In this document: in pieces, positions 37,604-47,428 of the stretch | How positions within the stretch are numbered: position 1 is the stretch's first letter | Layout: each line of letters begins with the position of its first letter | Source: Paraburkholderia diazotrophica | Lineage (GTDB): Bacteria > Pseudomonadota > Gammaproteobacteria > Burkholderiales > Burkholderiaceae | Assembly: GCF_900108945.1 (NCBI RefSeq) | Contig: NZ_FNYE01000007.1 | Span: 62,001 to 126,000 of the forward strand | Direction: 5' to 3' | DNA length: 64,000 bases | Notes under the pieces: model-generated | What the model was told of the DNA's origin: nothing | Seen by the model: the letters and a program-made list of their open reading frames with translations, nothing else | Databases searched by the model: none | Position numbers and translations under genes: made by a program

Positions 37604-38542
37604 TTACTTCGGTCCGCTCGTCCAGAAGATCACATCGTCGATCCGGTCGAACACGTAGACCTTCAGCGCCATCTGCTCGACCTGATCGAGATTTTCGAAC
37701 TCGATGCCGTGCGTCGTCGGATCGGCGGGCATCGAACCTTGCTGCACGTTGCGGATGACGGCCGTCGCTTCGATCGATGTGTCCATGTCCTTCGAGCGCA
37801 GCCGGAACGCCACGCGAATGCGCTTGCCGACTTCGCCGACTTTCCACGGCGCGGCGAACGACATGCCCATTGCGCTCACGCTCTGCACGAGGCCGAGGCT
37901 TTCGTAGCCGGTGCCTTCGGCGTCGATGCCGAAGCGCAGCGGCAGGCTCGCGCGCACGCGGATCGACTTGCGTTCGCGCAGCCGGCGGACCACGCCGGGC
38001 TTCGACAGCACGAGATAGTGGAAGGGCGCGACGCACACGGAATCGACGGTGCACACGAAGCGGAACACCGCCTGGCTCGCGATCGCGAGAATCTCGACGT
38101 TCTCGCCGACGGACAGCGTCATCGGCTTGCCGTCGACGAGCGGCGGCGTGACGAACAGCGACTCGTTTGGCGCAAAGCCGATGATGCGCGACGGATGCAT
38201 CGGCGCGCCCATGCCGACCTGCGAGCGCACGCCGATCAATGCGCCGATCGTCAGGTGCATGTCCCTGAGCGTATCGGCTTCGCCCGCTTTGCCGGCGGAT
38301 TCCGCCGACGAGTGTGACGAACCCGCTTCGACGTCGCCCCGCTGCGGCTTGAAATGCTGAAAGAGAAAGCGGTGCTCGTCGGCGCCGATCACGATTGCGC
38401 CGCGCTCGAACAGCAGCGTGTCGTCGCTGTCGACAATCGGGAACTCGAGCGGCACACCGACGGGCACGGCCTCGGGCGCGAGCGACCGAGACATCACAGG
38501 CATGCTCGCACTTACATCGAGAGCGTCTTCACTGGTGTGCAT
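37604..38542 (-). CDS. PilZ-domain protein, YcgR-like flagellar brake
   Basis: A 312-residue cytoplasmic protein with a YcgR N-terminal domain (about 95-190) and a C-terminal PilZ domain (about 195-305) that binds c-di-GMP. The RxxxR motif is present (RKSIR), but the second motif reads SVSAMG where D/NxSxxG is usual, so binding may be altered. YcgR proteins slow the flagellar motor or switch cells towards attachment when c-di-GMP is high. It is convergent with the adhesin-OmpA operon, which fits a surface-attachment theme. Spacing to cobJ is 164 bases. Confidence 0.85.
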   Translation of the reverse strand: MHTSEDALDVSASMPVMSRSLAPEAVPVGVPLEFPIVDSDDTLLFERGAIVIGADEHRFLFQHFKPQRGDVEAGSSHSSAESAGKAGEADTLRDMHLTIGALIGVRSQVGMGAPMHPSRIIGFAPNESLFVTPPLVDGKPMTLSVGENVEILAIASQAVFRFVCTVDSVCVAPFHYLVLSKPGVVRRLRERKSIRVRASLPLRFGIDAEGTGYESLGLVQSVSAMGMSFAAPWKVGEVGKRIRVAFRLRSKDMDTSIEATAVIRNVQQGSMPADPTTHGIEFENLDQVEQMALKVYVFDRIDDVIFWTSGPK

Positions 38543-38706
38543 GATGGCGAATGAAAGCGTTGGACGAAGATAACCCGTTTAACGTCGTCTTTTAGAAAAA
38601 CTTTAATTTCTTTTTTAGCGCTGGATCGATCCGGCTTTCAATCGCGCATTCAATCGTGGATTAAATCGCTTCATTTTGATCCGGAAGCGCCCCGATTTAA
38701 AACGAT

Positions 38707-40467
38707 TTAAACGTTAAAATCGGCGCTTTTATACCAGCGCGGCGTATAAATCCATTCGCGGGATCTGTCGGCGGGCCGAAAGGCGCGTGTCATCGACGAA
38801 CCGATTATCACCATCGTCCGCATGTCGACGTCGGCGGATTTCAATCCGGCGAGTGTCGTGGTTTTGAGCGCCGCGCCCGGACGGCCAATATCGCGGCCGA
38901 GCACGACAATCGTTTGCGGTCCGCGAAAATCGCGCACGATTTCAAGCGCCTTGTCGAGTTGCCACGGACGCGCGCGCGAAATCGGGTTATAGAATGCCAT
39001 CACGAGGTCGGCTTCGGCGGCATGCCGCAGACGCGTTTCGATGACGGACCACGGTTTCAGATTGTCGGACAGCGACAGCATGCAAAAGTCGTGGCCAAGC
39101 GGTGCGCCCGCCTGCGCGGCCGTGGCGAGCGCGGCGGACACGCCGGGCACGATTTCCAGCTCGACGGCGGCCCATGCCGGGTCACGCGACTCATCAAGCG
39201 CTTCGAGCACGGCGGCCGCCATCGCGAACACACCCGGATCGCCCGACGACACCATCGCGACGTGCCTCCCGGCGCTCGCCAGTTCGAACGCATGACGGGC
39301 GCGCTGCATTTCCTCGCGATTGTCGGTGCCGTGCACGCGCTGGTCCGCACGAAACGGGCCGGCCATCTTCACGTAGGTTTCGTAGCCGAGAATGTCGGTG
39401 GCCTGCGCGAGCGCCGCGCGCGCGGCGGGCACCATCAGCGATGCGTCGCCGGGTCCGAGCCCGATCACGCTCAGCTTGCCGCGCGCGCGGCCGACCGTCG
39501 CGGGATCGACGGGCGCGTGCGCGATCGCGAATGCGATGGGCGCGCGGTTGCCATCGCCGAGTATTTTGTGCGGCATACGCAATGTGTTGCCGAGCAGCCG
39601 AGCCGGATCGGATGAAGCATCGTCGTCGGCAAAGCGCAACGGGATCTGCAACGCGTCGGCGGCCTGCTGAAGCGCCGCATCGCCGATGCGGGCCGCCGGC
39701 GCGAGCAGCACGGCGAGCGCCTGCGCCGCAAGGCCGCGCTCGCGCGCCGCTTCGAGTATGCGTTCGTGCAGACCTTCGTCGCGCACATCGCGTACATCGC
39801 CGATCGCGACGACGACGCTGCGTGGATGAATGACCAGTTCGTCCGTCGCGCCGCTCCATGCAAGAGGCGTCACGCGGATCGCACGCCGCGCATCGTCGGC
39901 ACGCAGCAACTGCACGTCGTCGAGCCACGGCGCGTCGCCTTCGATACGCGTCGCTTCGCCCGCCAGCAGATCGGAAACGAAGCGCTTGCCCTGATCGATG
40001 CTCGCGAGCGCGTAGCCATCGGGCGGATTCAGCACGCAGGCGCCGAAGCGCAATTCACCGCTGGTCGTGATCGCGGGCGGCACATCGAGCGCAGCCGCGA
40101 TCTCGCGCGCCATCGCGTTGACGCCCGACAGGCCGCCGAGCAGCGGCACGACGGCGCTGCCATCCTCCGCGACGGCGAGCACGGGCGGCTCGCTGCCCTT
40201 GTTCGCGAGCAGCGGCGCGATGCAGCGGATCACGATGCCCGCCGCGCACAACGCGACGATCGGGGTGCCGCTCGCATACAGCGCGCGCAGATGCGAGGCG
40301 AGTTCGGTGAAGGCGACGTCCACATCGGCATCGGCGACGCGTCCTTGCAGCCCGTGCACGCTCGCGCCGGGGCAAGTGGACAGCACGGCGGACTGCACGC
40401 GCCGCGCCGTCGCCAGCGCGCCGACGCCGAGTATCACGATCGCGGGCGGTGTCGTCATCCTTGCCAT
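38707..40467 (-). CDS. cobJ: CbiG-CobJ fusion, precorrin-3B C17-methyltransferase
   Basis: A 586-residue fusion. The N-terminal part (about 1-330) is CbiG-like ([39 protein letters not shown]) and includes a shortened CobE-like middle stretch. The C-terminal 250 residues are the SAM methyltransferase CobJ ([41 protein letters not shown]) that methylates C17 and contracts the ring. The fused CbiG part may handle lactone opening. The start is uncertain: 40467 has GGGGGA five bases upstream, while 40458 gives a clean ATGA overlap with cobI. It is last in the cobG-H-I-J operon. Confidence 0.92.
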   Translation of the reverse strand: MARMTTPPAIVILGVGALATARRVQSAVLSTCPGASVHGLQGRVADADVDVAFTELASHLRALYASGTPIVALCAAGIVIRCIAPLLANKGSEPPVLAVAEDGSAVVPLLGGLSGVNAMAREIAAALDVPPAITTSGELRFGACVLNPPDGYALASIDQGKRFVSDLLAGEATRIEGDAPWLDDVQLLRADDARRAIRVTPLAWSGATDELVIHPRSVVVAIGDVRDVRDEGLHERILEAARERGLAAQALAVLLAPAARIGDAALQQAADALQIPLRFADDDASSDPARLLGNTLRMPHKILGDGNRAPIAFAIAHAPVDPATVGRARGKLSVIGLGPGDASLMVPAARAALAQATDILGYETYVKMAGPFRADQRVHGTDNREEMQRARHAFELASAGRHVAMVSSGDPGVFAMAAAVLEALDESRDPAWAAVELEIVPGVSAALATAAQAGAPLGHDFCMLSLSDNLKPWSVIETRLRHAAEADLVMAFYNPISRARPWQLDKALEIVRDFRGPQTIVVLGRDIGRPGAALKTTTLAGLKSADVDMRTMVIIGSSMTRAFRPADRSREWIYTPRWYKSADFNV

Positions 40468-41216
40468 TTTTCCCCCGGCACGACGAGCAGCGAGAAATAG
40501 GGCGACGCCATCGGATCGACTTCGGCGAGCGGCACGATGCGCTGGTTCGCCATCGTCGCGCGTTCGACGTAGAGCGCGCGGTCCGCGAGGCCGAGCTCGT
40601 CGAGCACGCGGCGCACCTTGTCGAAATTGCGGCCGAGCTTCATCACGACGGCGGCGTCGGCATCGGCGAGACGGCGCTTGAGTTCGTCCTCGGGCAGCAC
40701 GCCCGACAGCACGGAGAGCGTCTGGTTGCGATACACGAGCGGCTGGCCAAGCACGGCGACGCCGCCGAGCATCGAGCACACGCCGGGCACCACTTCGGCG
40801 TCGAAGCGCGGCGACAGCCGGTTCGCGAGCCGGTCGTGCAGATACATGTACGAGCCGTAAAAGAACGGATCGCCTTCGCAGATCACGGCCACGTCGCGGC
40901 CCGCATCGAGGTGAGCAGCGACCACTTCCGCCGCCGTGTCGTAGAAGTCCGCGATGATCGCCTCGTACGAGAGCGGCGGTTCGAGCGCTTCCGTCGTCAC
41001 CGGGTAGACGAGCGGCAACTGCTGCTGCTCGCTCGACAGATGCGACTCGATGATCGAGAACGCGTTGCCTTTCTTGCCCTTCGCGACGAAGTACGCGACC
41101 ACATGCGCCGACTTCAGCAGACGCAGCGCCTTCACCGTGATCAGCTCGGGATCGCCGGGACCGACGCCCAGCCCGAAGAGACGTCCGCGCGCGCCGTTCG
41201 CCTGCTCAGCCATCAT
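40455..41216 (-). CDS. cobI: Precorrin-2 C20-methyltransferase
   Basis: A 253-residue SAM-dependent methyltransferase that makes precorrin-3A. The N-terminal [20 protein letters not shown] and the [18 protein letters not shown] and [10 protein letters not shown] segments are characteristic. GGAGG precedes tandem ATGs at 41216. Its start overlaps the cobH stop (ATGA at 41213) and its end overlaps cobJ, which shows tight coupling in the operon. Confidence 0.95.
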   Translation of the reverse strand: MMAEQANGARGRLFGLGVGPGDPELITVKALRLLKSAHVVAYFVAKGKKGNAFSIIESHLSSEQQQLPLVYPVTTEALEPPLSYEAIIADFYDTAAEVVAAHLDAGRDVAVICEGDPFFYGSYMYLHDRLANRLSPRFDAEVVPGVCSMLGGVAVLGQPLVYRNQTLSVLSGVLPEDELKRRLADADAAVVMKLGRNFDKVRRVLDELGLADRALYVERATMANQRIVPLAEVDPMASPYFSLLVVPGEKWQG

Positions 41217-41839
41217 TCGTCCTCCGATGCGAGCGCATTCACGGCGGCCGCCACCATCGCGCTGCCGCCTCGGCGGCCTTGCACGACGACGAACGGCACG
41301 CCGCGGCTGTCGGCGGCGAGCATCGCCTTCGATTCCGCAGCGCCGACGAAGCCGACGGGGAAGCCGAGAATCAGCGCGGGGCGGGGCGCGCCAGCGTCGA
41401 GCATGTCGAGCAGATAGAAGAGCGACGTCGGCGCATTGCCGATCGCGACGACGCTGCCTTCAAGATGCGATCGCCACAGTTCGAGCGCCGCCGCCGAGCG
41501 CGTGTTGTCCAGTTCGCGCGCGAGCGTGGGCACGCGCGGATCGGCGAGCGTGCAGATCACTTCGTTGCGCGCGGGCAGACGCGCTCGCGTGATGCCTTCG
41601 GCGACCATGCGCGCGTCGCAGAGAATGGGCGCGCCGTTCGCCAGCGCATTGCGGCCGGCACGTCCCGCGCCTTCCGAAAAGCGCAGGTCGCCGACGATAT
41701 CGACCATGCCGCACGCGTGGATCACGCGCACGGCGAGTTTTTCGAGGTCGGCGGGAATGCGCGACAGGTCGGCTTCCGCGCGTATCGTCGCGAACGACTG
41801 GCGATAGATGGCTTGTCCGTCGCGGAGGTAGTCAGGCAT
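41213..41839 (-). CDS. cobH: Precorrin-8X methylmutase
   Basis: It moves the methyl group from C11 to C12, giving hydrogenobyrinic acid. The 208-residue length is normal, and the catalytic His is in [12 protein letters not shown] (about residue 41). [13 protein letters not shown] and the C-terminal [16 protein letters not shown] stretch are family hallmarks. The start MPDYL (41839) overlaps cobG by eight bases. Confidence 0.95.
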   Translation of the reverse strand: MPDYLRDGQAIYRQSFATIRAEADLSRIPADLEKLAVRVIHACGMVDIVGDLRFSEGAGRAGRNALANGAPILCDARMVAEGITRARLPARNEVICTLADPRVPTLARELDNTRSAAALELWRSHLEGSVVAIGNAPTSLFYLLDMLDAGAPRPALILGFPVGFVGAAESKAMLAADSRGVPFVVVQGRRGGSAMVAAAVNALASEDE

Positions 41840-43244
41840 CGGATGGCTCGTCAAAAGGTGGGATCGGTGGACGCGCGGCATGGCTCAGCATGCCGGCGGC
41901 TTCGTCGATCGTCAGACCGCGCGCGAGACAGCGGCCGAAGCCCGTCGGATCGCGCGGGTCGCGGGTGTGGTACAGGTCATAGCGGCCGGGCGCCACGGCG
42001 AGCAGCGTATAAGGCGCGCGATGCGCGGCCGCGCATGAACGCGGGCAACCGCTCAGATGGACTTGCGCGTTCGCATGCGCAGGCAAGTGGGCGGCGAGCT
42101 TCATTGCATCGGCCTTGGCGTCGGCGAGACTCTTCGCGCAGCCGGTCGAGCCCGCGCACGCTATCACGCGGGTCAGCGGATCTCGCGCGTTGCACGCGAG
42201 GCCGAGCGCTTCGAGCGCCTGCAACGTAGCCGCGATGTACGCGGAGTCGATATCGGTCAGCAGCACACTTTGCCACGGCGTCATGCGCAGCGTCGCGCCG
42301 TCGTTGTCCTTCACGAGCCGCGCGAGCCCGCGCAGCGTCGCGCTGTTCATGCGTCCGAGCACAGGCTGCCCACCGACATGCGATCGCCGTTCGTCGCGTT
42401 GCCGGTGCGCGCCGAGCCGCAGCGACGGATCGGCGGGCGCGCGGCGCCATCGTTCGATCGACGCATCGCGCAGCAGCGCGATCCCCGTCTTGCTTTCGAC
42501 ATGCGTCAGCACGCGCTCGACGGAATGCACGGCGAGCAGATCGCGCATGCGTGTGTGCTCGGGTGCGGCGAGATCGAGAAACGTGTGCACGAGCGCGTAT
42601 GTCAGCGCTGCAACGTTGGAAGCCGCGACGGCTGCGACCGCGCCAGCGTGCTTTTCGGCGACAGGCGGGCAGCCTGCAAGACCGAAGGCGAACAGCACGT
42701 CGTCGCGCCTGGGATCGCGCGCCGCTGAAAACCAGATATCGTGTGGATGATCGAGCATCGCGAGACGCTCGCCGCCGTCCAGAAGCAGCGCAAATTTCGG
42801 CGACAGCGCCGTGAAGCGCTTATCGCTTTGCAGGCGAGCGAGGATGTCGTCGGCAATCGCCGATGTGTCGATCATAGCGCCTGCATCGCGGCCCGCTGTC
42901 GGACTCACCATCACGTTGCGCACATCGTCGGCGAACGCATGCATGTTGTCTTGTGAACCCGAAGGCCCGAGTCCCGCCCGGAGCAGCGCCGCGATCAGCG
43001 GCTCTTCATGACCGCGCTTCACGCCGCGCAATTGCAGATTCGCACGATTCGTGATGTCGGCGATGCCGCAAGCGTGTTCGTCGATCGTATCGGCGATCGC
43101 CAGCGCCTGCGCTGCGCTCAGCTCGCCGCGCGCGAGCTTCACGCGGCAGATGCCGCCGTCGAGCGCGGGCACGATGCGCAGCAGCCCCGGACAGGCTGAA
43201 GGGCGCAAGCGACTGGCATCGGACGAAACGTAAGCGTGGCTCAA
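41832..43244 (-). CDS. cobG: Precorrin-3B synthase
   Basis: An oxygen-using monooxygenase related to sulfite/nitrite reductases that converts precorrin-3A to precorrin-3B, the marker of the aerobic route. The 470-residue protein has the ferredoxin-like half-domains and the iron-sulfur cysteines in CAGSTGCAK and [11 protein letters not shown]. It is first in the leftward cobG-H-I-J operon, about 100 bases downstream of a third B12 riboswitch. Confidence 0.93.
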   Translation of the reverse strand: MSHAYVSSDASRLRPSACPGLLRIVPALDGGICRVKLARGELSAAQALAIADTIDEHACGIADITNRANLQLRGVKRGHEEPLIAALLRAGLGPSGSQDNMHAFADDVRNVMVSPTAGRDAGAMIDTSAIADDILARLQSDKRFTALSPKFALLLDGGERLAMLDHPHDIWFSAARDPRRDDVLFAFGLAGCPPVAEKHAGAVAAVAASNVAALTYALVHTFLDLAAPEHTRMRDLLAVHSVERVLTHVESKTGIALLRDASIERWRRAPADPSLRLGAHRQRDERRSHVGGQPVLGRMNSATLRGLARLVKDNDGATLRMTPWQSVLLTDIDSAYIAATLQALEALGLACNARDPLTRVIACAGSTGCAKSLADAKADAMKLAAHLPAHANAQVHLSGCPRSCAAAHRAPYTLLAVAPGRYDLYHTRDPRDPTGFGRCLARGLTIDEAAGMLSHAARPPIPPFDEPSDA

Positions 43245-43345
43245 GGCGTCACCGGGTTAGCGTCGCGCGACGGCCCCGGGCATCTCGAACGGAGAGCGGC
43301 TCGGCATCGGTACACCCCGCCCGACGTTGGCTGGCACGAACAGGT

Positions 43346-43495
43346 TGGCCGGCAGGTTTCCTGACTAGCAGTTCATCATCCACGCCAGCCTTCCCGGTGA
43401 TACCAGTGGCGCAAATTGGCGTGGACTCGCTGCATACAGTTGCGGGGGCAGTCACGACGACGTGTTCCCTCTTAGGCCCCGAAAGGCACCGGCGA
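43346..43495 (-). promoter_or_regulatory. Cobalamin riboswitch for the cobG operon
   Basis: On the minus strand the conserved blocks run CCGGTGCC, AAGAGGGAACACG, GACTGCCCCCGCAACTGT, GCCACTGG, CACCGGGAAGGC, then AGTCAGGAAACCTGCCGGC. This is a textbook B12 aptamer, more canonical than the other two. It ends about 100 bases before cobG. The rightward cobL operon starts beyond its 5' end and has no riboswitch of its own that I can see. Confidence 0.93.
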
Positions 43496-43591
43496 GCGGG
43501 TATTATGCCTTTTTTCGAACAGCACAACGATGCCGCGGCCTTTGAACAGGGCTCGCCGCAGCGTTTTCTGCAATCCGATGAGGAAAGATGC

Positions 43592-44812
43592 ATGCCGGCC
43601 TGGCTGACCGTAGTGGGAATGGGCGATGACGGTTTTGCCGGTCTGGGAAAGACGGCGCGGCGCGCGCTGATCGACGCGTCGGTGATCTACGGCGGCGAGC
43701 GCCATCTGGCGATGCTGCCCGTTTGCCTGTCCGCGCGGCGCGAGCCGTGGCCGCGTCCGTTCGATATCGAAGCGGTGCTTGCGCAGCGCAACGCGGGCGA
43801 TGCGCCCGATGCGCGCGTATGCGTGCTCGCGAGCGGCGATCCGATGTTCTACGGCGTCGGCGCGACGCTTGCGCGCCATCTTCCCGCCGACGAATTGCGC
43901 GTGCTGCCCGCGCCGTCGTCCGTATCGCTGGCCGCCGCGCGGCTGGGCTGGGCGCTGCAGGACGTCGCGACGGTATCGCTCGTCGGGCGGCCGCTCGCCG
44001 CGTTGCACATGCATCTGCACGACGGCGCGCGCGTGTTCGTGCTGAGCGCCGACGGCACGACGCCCGCCGCCGTTGCCGCGCGGCTCACCGAGCGCGGCTT
44101 CGGCGCGACGCGCATGGTCGTGCTCGAGCATCTGGGCAGCGCGTCCGAGCGTCTGATCGACGCGCGCGCGGCGTCATGGCAAATGAATGAGACGGCCGCG
44201 CTGAACGTCATCGCGCTCGAATGCCGGCGCGACGCGTCGGCGCCTCAGCTTGCGCTGACGCCCGGACTGCCCGACGACGCCTATCGCCACGACGGCCAGC
44301 TGACCAAGCGCGACGTTCGCGCGCTGACGCTCGGCCGGCTCGCGCCCGCGCCCGGCGAACTGCTATGGGACGTCGGCGCGGGCTGCGGATCGATCGGCAT
44401 CGAATGGATGCGCGCGCACCCGACGTGCCGTGCGATCGCAATCGAAGCGAACAGCGAGCGTCAGCGTTTCATCGAACACAATCGCGACGCGCTCGGCGTG
44501 CCGGCACTGCAATTGATCGCGGGCAGCGCGCCCGATGCGTTGAACGGCCTGCCCGAGCCGGATGCGATCTTCATCGGCGGCGGCGTGACGGCCGATGGCG
44601 TGCTCGACACCTGCTGGCACGCGCTGAAAAGCGGCGGTCGACTGATCGCGAACGCCGTCACGCTCGAAGGCGAAGCAGCGCTCGCCACATGGCGCGCGCA
44701 GCACGGCGGCACGCTCACGCGCATTGCGCTGGCCGAGGCGCAGCCGCTCGGCGGCTTCGAGACGTGGCGTCCCGCGCTTCCCATCACGCTACTCGACACC
44801 CGCAAACCGTGA
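43592..44812 (+). CDS. cobL: Precorrin-6Y C5,15-methyltransferase (decarboxylating)
   Basis: A bifunctional SAM enzyme that methylates C5 and C15 and removes the C12 acetate carboxyl. The 406-residue protein has the CbiE-like N-terminal half ([27 protein letters not shown]) and the CbiT-like C-terminal half ([18 protein letters not shown]). The start MPAWL at 43592 follows GAGG; the longer open frame would run back through the riboswitch on the other strand and is not protein-like. Its stop overlaps the cbiD start (TGATG). Confidence 0.94.
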   Translation: MPAWLTVVGMGDDGFAGLGKTARRALIDASVIYGGERHLAMLPVCLSARREPWPRPFDIEAVLAQRNAGDAPDARVCVLASGDPMFYGVGATLARHLPADELRVLPAPSSVSLAAARLGWALQDVATVSLVGRPLAALHMHLHDGARVFVLSADGTTPAAVAARLTERGFGATRMVVLEHLGSASERLIDARAASWQMNETAALNVIALECRRDASAPQLALTPGLPDDAYRHDGQLTKRDVRALTLGRLAPAPGELLWDVGAGCGSIGIEWMRAHPTCRAIAIEANSERQRFIEHNRDALGVPALQLIAGSAPDALNGLPEPDAIFIGGGVTADGVLDTCWHALKSGGRLIANAVTLEGEAALATWRAQHGGTLTRIALAEAQPLGGFETWRPALPITLLDTRKP

Positions 44813-45903
44813 TGCGCGACGAGACACCTGAACAACCCGCGCCGCTGCGCAGCGGCTACACGACGGGAAGCTGTGCAACGGCGACTTCGCTGGCAGCGGC
44901 GCGCCTGCTGCTCACGGGCATCGCCAGCGACGTGGCTGAGATCGTCTTGCCGAAGGGCCAGCACGTGCCGATGACGCTCGTGTTCTGCCGCTTGACGGAA
45001 GACGGCGCGGAGGCGGGCACCGTGAAGGACGCAGGCGACGATCCCGACGTCACGCACGGCGCCGTCGTGTTCGCGCGCGTGCGTCTGAGCGATACGCCCG
45101 GCGTGCGCTTTCATGCGGCGCCAGGCGTCGGCACGGTGACGCGCGCGGGCCTCACGCTGCCTGTCGGCGAGCCCGCGATCAACCCGGTGCCGCGCCAGAT
45201 GATGACCGCTCATCTCGCCGATTTCGCCGCCGAGCATGGCTATGCAGGCGGCTTCGAAGTGGCGATCGGCGTCGAGAACGGCGAGGAACTCGCGCAAAAG
45301 ACGATGAACCCGCGTCTCGGCATCGTCGGCGGGCTGTCGATACTCGGCACCACGGGCATCGTGCGGCCGTTCTCGTGCTCGGCGTACATCGCGTCGATCC
45401 ATCAAGGCATCGATGTGGCGCGCGCGAACGGCTATCAGCACATTGCCGCATGCACGGGCAACGCGAGCGAAGACGCGATGCGCGCGTACTACCAGCTGCC
45501 CGATATCGCGCTGATCGAAATGGGCGACTTCGCGGGCGCTGTGCTCAAGCATCTGAAGCGCGCGCCCGTCGGCACGCTCAGCATGTGCGGCGGCTTCGGC
45601 AAGCTGAGCAAGCTGGCCGCGGGGCATCTCGATCTGCACAGCCGCAACTCGAGCATCGACTTGCCGCAACTCGCCGCGTGGTCCGCCGAGCACGACGCCA
45701 GCGACGCCGCGTTGCAGGCGGCGATCGTCGGCGCGAATACGAGCCAGGAGGCGCTTGCGATGGCGCTCAAAAAGGGCGTGCCGCTCGGCGACATCGTGTG
45801 CGCGCGTGCGCGCGACGTCGCACGCGAGATCGTGCCCGCGACGGTCGCGGTCGAGATGTTCGCGATCGACCGCAAGGGCAACATCGTCGGAGCGGCGCGA
45901 TGA
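44812..45903 (+). CDS. cbiD: Cobalt-precorrin-5B C1-methyltransferase
   Basis: CbiD methylates C1 in the anaerobic pathway. The 363-residue protein shows [22 protein letters not shown] at its start, [21 protein letters not shown] and the Gly/Ser-rich [18 protein letters not shown]. Its presence with the aerobic genes cobG and cobN, and the absence of cobF, suggests it does the C1 methylation that CobF does in other aerobic bacteria, as in Pseudomonas-type clusters. It overlaps cobK by four bases. Confidence 0.95.
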   Translation: MRDETPEQPAPLRSGYTTGSCATATSLAAARLLLTGIASDVAEIVLPKGQHVPMTLVFCRLTEDGAEAGTVKDAGDDPDVTHGAVVFARVRLSDTPGVRFHAAPGVGTVTRAGLTLPVGEPAINPVPRQMMTAHLADFAAEHGYAGGFEVAIGVENGEELAQKTMNPRLGIVGGLSILGTTGIVRPFSCSAYIASIHQGIDVARANGYQHIAACTGNASEDAMRAYYQLPDIALIEMGDFAGAVLKHLKRAPVGTLSMCGGFGKLSKLAAGHLDLHSRNSSIDLPQLAAWSAEHDASDAALQAAIVGANTSQEALAMALKKGVPLGDIVCARARDVAREIVPATVAVEMFAIDRKGNIVGAAR

Positions 45904-46643
45904 AGCGCGTGCTCCTGCTCGGCGGCACGGGCGACGCGTTGCAGATCGCGCGTCAGCTCGGACCTCGACATGTCTATAGCCTCGCGGGGCTCGGACGCGT
46001 GCCCGAAAGCCTCGCGTGCACGGTGCGCGTCGGCGGATACGGCGGAAGCGTGGGTCTTGCGCGCTTTATCGTCGATGAAGGCATCGGCCTCGTGATCGAC
46101 GCGACGCATCCGTACGCCGCGCGGATCAGCGCGAATGCGGCGGCTGCATGCCGCCAGACCCATGTGCCGCGCTGGGCGTTGCGCCGCGCGGGCTGGACGC
46201 CGCAGGCGGGCGACGACTGGCGCATGGTCGACGAGTGGAGCGGGATCGTCGACGCGATCCGTCCGTTCAAACGCGTGCTGTTCACATCGGGCCGCGAGCC
46301 GCTCGCGCATCTCGACGAGATTCCTCCGCATCAGTTCTGGCTCGTGCGTTGCCTCGATGCGCATCCGGGCAACGAGCGCGCGCGCATCATCGACGCGCGC
46401 GGCCCGTTCGATATCGACGGCGAGCGCGCGCTGTTCGCGCTAAACGCGATCGACGTGCTCGTCACCAAGAACAGCGGTGGCGATGCGACGCGCGCAAAGC
46501 TCGATGTCGCGCGCGAACGGAAAGTGCCCGTCGTCATGACGCGGCGTCCGTTGCTGCCCGAACCTGGTGGTGAGTTCGATCGCGAATTCGACAGCCCGCA
46601 GCAGGTGCTGCGCGCATTGAACGAAGAAGAGGGAGTGCAGTGA
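45900..46643 (+). CDS. cobK: Precorrin-6A reductase
   Basis: An NADPH-dependent reductase that makes precorrin-6Y (dihydro). The 247-residue protein has [20 protein letters not shown], the [18 protein letters not shown] motif and [18 protein letters not shown], all family markers. Coupled to cbiD by ATGA (45900). cobM follows one base after the stop. Confidence 0.94.
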   Translation: MKRVLLLGGTGDALQIARQLGPRHVYSLAGLGRVPESLACTVRVGGYGGSVGLARFIVDEGIGLVIDATHPYAARISANAAAACRQTHVPRWALRRAGWTPQAGDDWRMVDEWSGIVDAIRPFKRVLFTSGREPLAHLDEIPPHQFWLVRCLDAHPGNERARIIDARGPFDIDGERALFALNAIDVLVTKNSGGDATRAKLDVARERKVPVVMTRRPLLPEPGGEFDREFDSPQQVLRALNEEEGVQ

Positions 46644-46644
46644 A

Positions 46645-47373
46645 ATGACGGTATTTTTCATCGGCGCGGGGCCTGGCGATCCCGAGCTGATCACGGTGAA
46701 AGGGCAGCGCCTCGTGCGCACGTGCCCCGTGATTCTGTACGCAGGGTCGCTCGTGCCGCAGGCCGTGCTGAGCGGCAACGTCGCAGAAAAAGTGGTGAAC
46801 ACGGCCGACCTCGATCTCGATGCGATCGTCGCGCTGCTCGCCGATGCGCACGCGAAAGGCCAGGACGTCGCGCGTGTGCATTCCGGCGATCCTTCGCTCT
46901 ATGGCGCGATCGGCGAGCAGATCCGACGCTTGCGCGCGCTCGGCATTCCGTACGAGATCGTGCCGGGCGTCACGGCGACTGCCGCGTGCGCGGCGGCGCT
47001 CGGCGTCGAGCTGACATTGCCTGATGTTTCGCAGACGCTGATCCTCACGCGCTACGCGCGCAAGACGTCGATGCCCGAAGGCGAGCAACTGGGCGATCTT
47101 GCGCGGCATCGCGCCTCGATGGCGATTCATCTCGGCGTGCGCCATCTCGCGCGCATCGTCGACGAACTGGCGCCGCATTACGGCAGCCATTGTCCCGTTG
47201 CGGTGATCTATCGCGCGAGCTGGCCGGATGAAGAGAAGGTGACGGGCACGCTCGCCGATATCGTCGCGAAGGTAGAGGCGACGGATATCGAACGAACCGC
47301 GCTGATACTCGTCGGCCGCGTGCTCGATGCCGAGCATTTCGCGGAATCGACGCTGTATTCGAAGGAAGGTTGA
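46645..47373 (+). CDS. cobM: Precorrin-4 C11-methyltransferase
   Basis: A 242-residue SAM methyltransferase that yields precorrin-5. The [20 protein letters not shown] motif, ILYAGSLVP, the HSGDPSLYGAIGEQ loop and VPGVTATAACAAALGVELTLP are diagnostic. It is the last gene of the rightward cobL-cbiD-cobK-cobM operon, ending before a strong inverted repeat. Confidence 0.95.
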   Translation: MTVFFIGAGPGDPELITVKGQRLVRTCPVILYAGSLVPQAVLSGNVAEKVVNTADLDLDAIVALLADAHAKGQDVARVHSGDPSLYGAIGEQIRRLRALGIPYEIVPGVTATAACAAALGVELTLPDVSQTLILTRYARKTSMPEGEQLGDLARHRASMAIHLGVRHLARIVDELAPHYGSHCPVAVIYRASWPDEEKVTGTLADIVAKVEATDIERTALILVGRVLDAEHFAESTLYSKEG

Positions 47374-47384
47374 CTCGTGCTTCG

Positions 47385-47420
47385 GGCCCGATGCGCGCCT
47401 GCAACGGCGCGCATCGGGCC
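47385..47420. terminator. Strong inverted repeat between convergent genes
   Basis: GGCCCGATGCGCGCC and its perfect complement (15 bp) flank a six-base loop. There is no T-tract on either strand, so it may slow both transcripts or protect mRNA ends rather than act as a classic terminator. Confidence 0.6.
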
Positions 47421-47428
47421 AGGCAACA

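Noticed and set aside
43397..43591. 65-codon N-terminal extension of CobL
   Set aside because: It lies opposite the B12 riboswitch and has no family similarity; GAGG before 43592 marks the true start.
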